Shown: positions 58,017 through 64,000 of the stretch, piece after piece | Position numbering within the stretch: position 1 is the first letter of the stretch | Layout: each line of letters begins with the position of its first letter | From: Ignavibacteriales bacterium | GTDB taxonomy: Bacteria > Bacteroidota > Ignavibacteria > UBA10030 > SZUA-254 | Assembly: GCA_016214905.1 (NCBI GenBank) | Contig: JACRMQ010000007.1 | Coordinates: 248,001 to 312,000, forward strand | DNA length: 64,000 nucleotides | Reading direction: 5' to 3' | Notes under the pieces: generated by a model | What the model saw: only the letters and a program-made list of their open reading frames with translations | Told to the model about the DNA's origin: nothing | Database searches by the model: none | Made by a program: the position numbers and the translations under genes

Positions 58017-61000
58017 ATGAAAACATTTTTCTTTCTTTTAATGATTTGTTTTGTCCCACACGCGATAATTGCGCAGACCGATGTTGATATACTAGCAACT
58101 TCACTCGATTCGCTTGGAATATTATCTTACAACAATTGGAAAGTCAGTGCCGATTTGAAAATTCCTGTAGTCGGAGATCCGACCAAACAAGAATTTAACG
58201 ATTCACAATGGGGAAACTATAAACTGAATGATCGACTCACTTTCGATTCATGTTGGTTTCGAAAAGAAATTGTGATACCGGAAAATATTCTCGGTCAAAC
58301 GGTTTCGGGATCGATTAAAATTATCGTTTCGGTGGATGATTACGGATATCTCTGGGTGAACGGTGAAGGTAAAGGATATTTTCCGTGGGATGGTGATTTT
58401 GAGTTGACCAATGATGCAAAGCCGGGACAGAAGTTTTTAATTGCGATAAAAGCAATCAATACAGGCGGACCACTTCGTCTCATAAGAGCATATGCAGAAT
58501 CGAAACAGTCTGAAGAAATCAGTAAAACAATAAAAGATTTTATGCTGAGTATGAAAGTTGGACAAAAACTTCTGAGTTTCGATACCTATCAAACAAACGC
58601 GAGGAGAAAACAAGATCCGGGCACCGATAAGTCAGTGATGGTTCGTGAAGAAAAAATCAAACTGAACACTCTTTTGCAAAAACTTGCCGCTGATGTCGAT
58701 GTTCAATCGCTTGCCGCAGGTTCTCTGCAAAAATTCATTCAATCACTCGATAAAGTAAAATCGCAATTAAAACCTATAGGTGAATTCGCAAAACGATACA
58801 CGTTGTTCTTCGATGCGAATGCGCATATTGATGCCGCTTGGTTGTGGCGTGAGAGAGAAACAATAGAAGTCTGTAAAAATACTTTTACATCTGTGTTAAA
58901 TATGATGGATGCACGACCCGATTTTACATTCACACAAAGTTCAGCCTCATACTATGACTGGATGGAGAAACTTTATCCTGAAGTTTACAAAAGAATAGTT
59001 CCGCGTGTTAAAGATGGTCGGTGGGAAATTATAGGCGGTATGTGGATTGAACCCGATTGCAACCTGCCAAGCGGGGAATCGTGGGCGCGGCAATTACTTT
59101 ATGCAAAAAAATATTTTAAAGAGAAATTTGGAGTTGATGTTAAAATCGGTTGGAATCCCGATTCGTTCGGCTACAATTGGAATATGCCGATGTTTTATAT
59201 AAATGCCGGTATTGACGCGTTCGTGACGCAAAAGATCGGCTGGAACGAGACAAATGTTTTCCCATACCGTGCGTTTTGGTGGGAAAGTCCCGATGGCTCT
59301 CGAGTGCTGAGTTATTTTCCGTTCGATTATGTGAACACTGTCGACGATCCTCATCGCTTGGTAGATTGGGTGCGGCAGTTCGACGCGAATACAGGATTCA
59401 CGAAGATGATGATTCTCTTCGGCGTCGGCGATCATGGCGGTGGACCAACTGACGATATGATTGATCGCATTGAAAGATTGAAGAAGCTCGATATTTATCC
59501 GACGATAGAATACGGAACAACGACTCAATATCTTGATTGGCTGAAAAGACAAAATTTATCTACTCTTCCTGTTTGGAAAGATGAATTGTACCTCGAATAT
59601 CACCAGGGAACATTTACTACTCAGGCGAATAGCAAAGAGTGGAACCGCAAAAGCGAAGTGCTGTTGACCAATGCGGAAAAGTTTTCTTCTCTTGCTTCTT
59701 TGTACGGACGAAATTATAATTCCGTTGATATTGAAGATGCATGGAAGAATGTTCTCTTCAACCAATTCCACGACATTCTTCCCGGATCGAGCATACGCGA
59801 AGTTTATATTGATTCACCTGAAAGATACAAATTGGCAGATGCAACAGGATCGTACGAATTAGAAAAATCTCTCGGTTATATTTCAAAACAAATCAATACA
59901 GCCAAAGTGAAAGGCAAACCGGTTGTTGTTTTTAATCCACTTTCGTGGACGCGGTCGGATGTTGTTTCGCTTGATCTGCCTGAAGGCGATGATAATAATT
60001 ACGCTGTTACTGAGATACCAGGAAAAGAAATAGAATCTCAGATTATCCAAAAAGAAAAATATCATCGAACTATACTTTTTAAAGCCACAGATGTTCCATC
60101 TTTGGGATATAAAACTTTTTCACTGGTAAAAAATAAAATCATTAAAGAAAATAAAATTGCAAATTCTAATTATATAATTGAAAATGAATTCTTCATCGTT
60201 AAGATTGATGATGCAACGGGATGGTTGAAGAGTATTATAGACAAGCGGAACGGAAGAGAGTTAATGTCAGGATCCGGGAATGAACTGCAAATGTTGGAAG
60301 ATAAACCTGCGGCTTGGGATGCGTGGAATGTTGGTTTAACGGGGGTTCAATATCCTACAAAATTGAGAAAAATAGAATGGATTGAAAATGGTCCGGTGCA
60401 GAAAACCATCAGAGTTACACGCGATTATCTGAAGCCGGGAGTTAAAAAAGAATATCCGGCAGCGGAATATCCGAATTCATTTTTTACACAGGATATATCG
60501 CTGCACAATGGCATTGATCGAATTGATTTTACAACAAACGTAGATTGGTGGGAAGAAAAAACCATGCTCAAGGTTGCTTTCCCGGTCAACGTTCAAAGTA
60601 AAATTGCGACTTATGAAATTCCATATGGAACGGTACGACGTTCAACCGAGTGGCGGAACAGTTTAGACAGCGCGAAAGTGGAAGTTCCCGCATCCCGCTG
60701 GGCAGATTTATCTCAGTCCGATTACGGTATTAGCTTGCTTAACAATTCAAAATATGGATACGATATTAAAGGAAACGTAATTCGGCTTTCACTTCTTCGC
60801 TCACCAGTCTGGCCCGATCCGACTGCGGACAGAGGAAAACATTCCATCCAATACTCGCTTTATCCTCACGCAGGAAAATGGGAAGATGCAAAAACAGTAC
60901 AGCGCGGGTATGAATATAACACTCCGATGATTGCAGTGATAACTGAAAAACAAAATGGAAAACTATCAACTGAACAAGCACTTGTTAAAATATCACCGGA

Positions 61001-61238
61001 CAATCTTATTCTTACAAGCATAAAAAAAGCGGAAGGTGCGGAGGCTTGGATTTATCAGTGGTACGATGCAATAGGCGCAGAATCGGAAGCAACATTGACA
61101 TTACAGAAGAGTCCTAAAAAAGCTGTTGTCTCTAATTTCATGGAAGAAAATGGTGACGTCATACCGGTTAGCGGAAACAGCATAAAAGTGCCGACAAAAA
61201 AACATGGTGTTGTAACAATCAAAGTATATTACCGTTGA
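58017..61238 (+). CDS. Exported GH38 alpha-mannosidase
   Basis: 1073 residues with a signal peptide ending at IIAQ. An N-terminal galactose-binding-like domain (about 25-165, CWFRKEIVIPENI) is followed by the GH38 catalytic domain (about 260-560). The zinc ligands are in NAHIDAAWLW, the nucleophile aspartate in GWNPDSFGYNWNMP and a further site in FNQFHDILPGSS. The C-terminal half has the usual mannosidase beta-sandwiches (GLTGVQYPTKLRKIEW onward). It removes alpha-linked mannose or related sugars from glycans in the periplasm or outside the cell. The released sugar could feed the adjacent ABC importer. Confidence 0.92.
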   Translation: MKTFFFLLMICFVPHAIIAQTDVDILATSLDSLGILSYNNWKVSADLKIPVVGDPTKQEFNDSQWGNYKLNDRLTFDSCWFRKEIVIPENILGQTVSGSIKIIVSVDDYGYLWVNGEGKGYFPWDGDFELTNDAKPGQKFLIAIKAINTGGPLRLIRAYAESKQSEEISKTIKDFMLSMKVGQKLLSFDTYQTNARRKQDPGTDKSVMVREEKIKLNTLLQKLAADVDVQSLAAGSLQKFIQSLDKVKSQLKPIGEFAKRYTLFFDANAHIDAAWLWRERETIEVCKNTFTSVLNMMDARPDFTFTQSSASYYDWMEKLYPEVYKRIVPRVKDGRWEIIGGMWIEPDCNLPSGESWARQLLYAKKYFKEKFGVDVKIGWNPDSFGYNWNMPMFYINAGIDAFVTQKIGWNETNVFPYRAFWWESPDGSRVLSYFPFDYVNTVDDPHRLVDWVRQFDANTGFTKMMILFGVGDHGGGPTDDMIDRIERLKKLDIYPTIEYGTTTQYLDWLKRQNLSTLPVWKDELYLEYHQGTFTTQANSKEWNRKSEVLLTNAEKFSSLASLYGRNYNSVDIEDAWKNVLFNQFHDILPGSSIREVYIDSPERYKLADATGSYELEKSLGYISKQINTAKVKGKPVVVFNPLSWTRSDVVSLDLPEGDDNNYAVTEIPGKEIESQIIQKEKYHRTILFKATDVPSLGYKTFSLVKNKIIKENKIANSNYIIENEFFIVKIDDATGWLKSIIDKRNGRELMSGSGNELQMLEDKPAAWDAWNVGLTGVQYPTKLRKIEWIENGPVQKTIRVTRDYLKPGVKKEYPAAEYPNSFFTQDISLHNGIDRIDFTTNVDWWEEKTMLKVAFPVNVQSKIATYEIPYGTVRRSTEWRNSLDSAKVEVPASRWADLSQSDYGISLLNNSKYGYDIKGNVIRLSLLRSPVWPDPTADRGKHSIQYSLYPHAGKWEDAKTVQRGYEYNTPMIAVITEKQNGKLSTEQALVKISPDNLILTSIKKAEGAEAWIYQWYDAIGAESEATLTLQKSPKKAVVSNFMEENGDVIPVSGNSIKVPTKKHGVVTIKVYYR

Positions 61239-61261
61239 ATAAAAAGAATTAAAGGATCATC

Positions 61262-62140
61262 ATGTTTAAAATAATTGTATTTATCGTTCTCATAATTTTA
61301 CCGAATTATATGTTTTCACAAATTAAAACACGCGAATTGCTGCCGGGAAAAATAAACGGATGGGAAATGTCGGACACGGCAAGATACTATTCCGGCGAAG
61401 AAATATTTGATTATATGGATGGAGCGGGTGAAATATACCGCTCCTACAATTTTCAAAATCTAACTGTCCAGCGGTATGCTTGTCAGGGCAATGAAGAAAT
61501 TCTGGTTGAAATATTCGATATGGGTTCGGCACGGAATGCGTACGGAGTATTTACTTATATGCAGGGTCGCGGAACAGGTGTTTCAATCGGGCAGAGCGGA
61601 GAATACAAACTCGGTTTATTAACTTTCTGGAAAAATAAATATTTCGTCTGTGTCCAAATCGAAAAAGAAAACAACAAAGTATCGCAAATGGTATTTGATA
61701 TCGGTAAATCAATTTCAAATGCGATACCGGGCAATGGAACAATGCCCGAAATCATCGGTTACCTACCGATAAATAAAATTGAAGAAAAAAGCATCCGGTA
61801 TTTCTTCCGATATGAAATTCTGAACATACATTTTTTTGTTGCCGATAAGAATATATTGAATCTGAACGACAGCACCGATGGCGTTCTTGTAAAATTGAAG
61901 AACGATAAAAGCACTTTTTTGCTGATAAGTTATCCGGATAATGCACAGGCCGATTTAGCTTACAATAGTTTTCTCACACATTATATGCCTGATGCAAAAG
62001 AGAAGGGAGTAATTGAAACGGAAAACAAAAAGTGGACAGCCTGTTCGAAGCAGAAAAACTATTTACTCATAAATTTCGATTCACCGACAAAAGAACAAGC
62101 AGCGATTATAATTGATACATTCAAAAGGAGATTATCATGA
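61262..62140 (+). CDS. DUF6599 secreted protein
   Basis: 292 residues with a signal peptide (cleaved near MFSQ). The opening LLPGKINGWEMSDTARYYSG and EEIFDYMDGAGEIYRSYNF fit the DUF6599 pattern, a family of exported proteins of unknown function often followed by Tat-exported DUF362 proteins. That context is kept here: the stop overlaps the next ATG by 4 nt. It follows the mannosidase by 23 nt. No catalytic residues were recognised. Confidence 0.75.
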   Translation: MFKIIVFIVLIILPNYMFSQIKTRELLPGKINGWEMSDTARYYSGEEIFDYMDGAGEIYRSYNFQNLTVQRYACQGNEEILVEIFDMGSARNAYGVFTYMQGRGTGVSIGQSGEYKLGLLTFWKNKYFVCVQIEKENNKVSQMVFDIGKSISNAIPGNGTMPEIIGYLPINKIEEKSIRYFFRYEILNIHFFVADKNILNLNDSTDGVLVKLKNDKSTFLLISYPDNAQADLAYNSFLTHYMPDAKEKGVIETENKKWTACSKQKNYLLINFDSPTKEQAAIIIDTFKRRLS

Positions 62141-63021
62141 CACATATAATAACCCGGCGGGATTTTCTCCGCAAAACAGGTGCCGCGGCAATAATAGCAA
62201 CAACCGGAGCGCCATTATTCGCAAATCAAACAGTTGAAAAGAAATCAAAGGTTATACTTATCCGTAACCAAAGTATTGTCGATAAAAACGGGAATGTTAA
62301 CCAAAATATTTTCGGGCAGATGCTTGATGAGGCGACGGTAAAATTGTTTGATACTAAAACTTCCGATGCGGCATGGAAACAGATTTTCAAACCGGCCGAT
62401 ATTGTTGGTATAAAATCTAACACATGGAAGTATTTGCCCACTCCGCCTGAAGTTGAGAACACGCTAAAAGCACGACTGAAGAGTGTTGGTGTTAAAGAAG
62501 AAAATATAAGCATAGACGATCAGGGAGTGTTGAGCAATCCGGTTTTCCAAAAAGCTACCGCGCTTATCAATGCACGTGCGATGCGGGCACATCATTGGGC
62601 GGGTGTGAGCGGATGTCTGAAAAATTATATCATGTTCACTCCGGAACCGTCGGATCTTCACCCTGATTCGTGTGTTGATCTTGGAAGTTTGTTTAAACTT
62701 CCGATAGTGAAAGGTAAAACACGGCTACATGTTCTCTTAATGATGACGCCGCAATTCAATTGTTTGGGACCACATCACTTCGATAAAGAATTTATCTGGC
62801 AGTACAAGGGGATACTTGTCGGCACAGATCCGGTGGCGCTCGATGCTGTCGGTTTAAAAATAATCGAAGCGAAACGTAGACTGTATTTCAAAGAAGATTT
62901 ACCGATACGTCCGGCACCGAAACATATAGCAGCGGCGGAACAGAAGCACGGTGTTGGTGTAGCAGATATGAAGAAAATCGACCTACTCAAACTCGGGTGG
63001 AATGATGGAGTGTTGATATAG
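62137..63021 (+). CDS. Tat-exported DUF362 protein
   Basis: 294 residues. The twin-arginine signal RRDFLRKTGAAAIIATT lies at the N-terminus, so it should be exported folded, often with a cofactor. The body has the DUF362 features GIKSNTW, FQKATALINARAMRAHHWAG and GTDPVALDAVGLKIIEAKRR. It lacks CxxC clusters; family members with ferredoxin domains bind iron-sulfur centres, but this one does not show such motifs. Function unknown. It is coupled to the DUF6599 gene and ends the operon. Confidence 0.82.
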   Translation: MTHIITRRDFLRKTGAAAIIATTGAPLFANQTVEKKSKVILIRNQSIVDKNGNVNQNIFGQMLDEATVKLFDTKTSDAAWKQIFKPADIVGIKSNTWKYLPTPPEVENTLKARLKSVGVKEENISIDDQGVLSNPVFQKATALINARAMRAHHWAGVSGCLKNYIMFTPEPSDLHPDSCVDLGSLFKLPIVKGKTRLHVLLMMTPQFNCLGPHHFDKEFIWQYKGILVGTDPVALDAVGLKIIEAKRRLYFKEDLPIRPAPKHIAAAEQKHGVGVADMKKIDLLKLGWNDGVLI

Positions 63022-63095
63022 ATAATTTTATACGTTTAAAAAATTACTCGATGAATTAAAGTTTTTCTTTTGTTTACAGGAAGTCAAAAGCAAAA

Positions 63096-63344
63096 TTAGT
63101 TACTCGTCGTGGCGAGTTGCCTTTTGAAATCCTCTTCATTTTCGGTTTTGTTTTCTTGAATATCGGTACTGATCTGATTCTCTTCAATAGAAACAGCGGG
63201 TGGGCGGTTCCTTTTCCACGGTTTCTTCATAAGCCATTCAATTAAATCATTAATTGCCATCAGAATTAGAAGAAGGGCTATTAAAAATATTATCGTGATG
63301 CCTACGTCGGGAATGGATTTACTTAATATCAATAACATAATCAT
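63096..63344 (-). CDS. Small single-pass membrane protein
   Basis: 82 residues from the ATG at 63344, which has AGGAG 5 nt upstream; the frame also opens at 63359. A TM helix (about residues 10-35, VGITIIFLIALLLILMAI) is followed by a basic KKPWKRNR stretch and an acidic, low-complexity tail rich in E, N and Q. It has no known family. It is convergent with the DUF362 gene and divergent from the DUF6526 gene. Confidence 0.55.
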   Translation of the reverse strand: MIMLLILSKSIPDVGITIIFLIALLLILMAINDLIEWLMKKPWKRNRPPAVSIEENQISTDIQENKTENEEDFKRQLATTSN

Positions 63345-63416
63345 ATTTGCTCCTGACATGTTGATATCGTCTTATGGAATGTAAATAATTTCATCAATGT
63401 TAACAAATCTATTTTA

Positions 63417-63445
63417 TTGATAAAATGAATAAATATCGTTACAAT
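63417..63445 (+). promoter_or_regulatory. Candidate promoter of the DUF6526 gene
   Basis: TTGATA (63417-63422), a 17-bp spacer and TACAAT (63440-63445) end 52 nt before the ATG at 63498. This is the closest match to the sigma-70 consensus in the window. Confidence 0.6.
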
Positions 63446-63497
63446 ATCACGGATAAAGTATAATCATTAATCTTTCATTAAAACAAGGGAATTTATA

Positions 63498-63932
63498 ATG
63501 GAAAAACAGAGTTACAAGAATCATAGACGCTGGGTGTTTGGATTTCACGGCATCCTATTTTTGCTCGTTATTCTTCTTCTTGGCGGATCGGCAGTAAACC
63601 TGTGGAAATCATTCGGTGATCATACGCGTGTTTACAGCGCTTCGTTGCTTTTTGTGGTGAGCATCTGCTTGCTGATGTTATTTTTCTATTCACGCTCATT
63701 CGCTCTTAAAGCGCAAGATCGTGCCATTCGAGCTGAAGAGAATCTCCGCCACTTTATTTTAACCGGTAAACCGCTTGATCCGAAACTAACGGTCAGGCAA
63801 ATTATCGGTTTGCGCTTCGCGCCGGATGATGAGTTTGTTGTATTGGCAAAAAGAGCGGTTGAAGAAAAATTGTCTGAAGATGATATCAAGCGAGCGGTGA
63901 AGAATTGGAAAGAAGATTACTACAGAGTTTAA
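63498..63932 (+). CDS. DUF6526 membrane protein
   Basis: 144 residues with two TM helices (about 15-36 and 47-66) and a conserved cytoplasmic tail that contains QDRAIRAEENLRHFILTGKP and ends VKNWKEDYYRV, the usual pattern of DUF6526. Function is unknown. It has a good upstream promoter and lies 21 nt before a DinB-family gene. Confidence 0.8.
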   Translation: MEKQSYKNHRRWVFGFHGILFLLVILLLGGSAVNLWKSFGDHTRVYSASLLFVVSICLLMLFFYSRSFALKAQDRAIRAEENLRHFILTGKPLDPKLTVRQIIGLRFAPDDEFVVLAKRAVEEKLSEDDIKRAVKNWKEDYYRV

Positions 63933-63953
63933 AAGTATTAGAAGGAATTATTG

Positions 63954-64000
63954 ATGATCAACCAACTGAATGAGTTATACGGTCACCAAGCCTGGGCAGA
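63954..64000 (+). CDS. DinB-family protein, N-terminal fragment (cut by window edge)
   Basis: The ATG at 63954 has GAAGGA upstream and encodes MINQLNELYGHQAWA before the window ends. The 'L-Y-x-H-Q-x-W-A' start with helix and histidine is typical of DinB/YfiT four-helix metal-binding proteins. Only 15 codons are visible, so the call is tentative. Confidence 0.5.
   Translation, partial: MINQLNELYGHQAWA

Noticed and set aside
1-64000. CRISPR arrays, tRNA, rRNA or prophage genes
   Set aside because: No regularly spaced repeats, cloverleaf-like sequences or phage or transposase proteins were seen on reading both strands by eye.

Overview
The window reads as a chromosomal segment of a Gram-negative, AT-rich member of the Bacteroidota/FCB group, most like Ignavibacteria or relatives. 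The evidence is five large secreted proteins ending in a type IX secretion (T9SS) C-terminal sorting domain of the 'NYPNPFNP' type, many outer-membrane lipoproteins and beta-barrels, DUF4292, DUF2721 and DUF6526 proteins, and weak or absent Shine-Dalgarno sites at many starts. No rRNA, tRNA, CRISPR array, insertion sequence or phage gene was recognised. The taxonomic call is inference from protein style only.

Layout. 1-84: start of a Lon-related protease (minus strand, cut by the edge). 269-6378: a giant BNR/sortilin-like T9SS substrate and a propeller-like lipoprotein. 6477-7163: a YbgF/CpoB-like lipoprotein (minus). 7309-13590: a tightly overlapping operon (TPR lipoprotein, DUF4292 lipoprotein, EnvC-like degenerate LytM protein, and a membrane-bound CHASE2 sigma-54 activator). 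13636-18533: candidate activator sites and a near-consensus sigma-54 promoter, then two unrecognised lipoproteins, an outer-membrane barrel fused to a transglutaminase-like domain, and a FecR-like protein. 18583-23494: two more large exported proteins. 23627-24103: tandem cold-shock proteins (minus) with a long leader. 24443-26624: nitrilase-family amidase, flavin reductase, small membrane protein.

26674-38543 is a signalling region: a GAF-SpoIIE phosphatase, a kinase-start relic disrupted by a palindromic repeat, an intact Ser/Thr kinase-TolB-TPR protein, a lipoprotein, a decayed kinase paralogue, then MsrB, a thioredoxin-like lipoprotein, a T9SS-sorted heptaheme cytochrome and a cNMP-GAF-SpoIIE phosphatase. 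38565-40074: PLP enzyme and DUF2721 protein (minus). 40262-47080: a CotH/T9SS protein, an S15 peptidase/T9SS protein and an APC permease. 47239-49795: a minus-strand pair consisting of a barrel protein with one heme motif and a pentaheme cytochrome. 49997-63021: an ABC sugar importer with two permeases, two binding lipoproteins and one double ATPase, followed by a small barrel, a GT-C-like/TPR membrane protein, a GH38 alpha-mannosidase, a DUF6599 protein and a Tat-exported DUF362 protein. The window ends with a small membrane protein, DUF6526 and the start of a DinB-family gene.

The most promising unit is 7309-18533. An envelope-biogenesis operon ends in a transmembrane sigma-54 activator. 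Immediately after it come a 21-bp-spaced direct repeat and a TGGCACG-N4-TTGTA promoter that would drive outer-membrane lipoprotein, barrel and transglutaminase genes. This looks like a self-contained membrane-sensing circuit controlling the cell exterior. A second theme is extracellular redox: a cytochrome carrying a T9SS signal and a heme-barrel/pentaheme pair.
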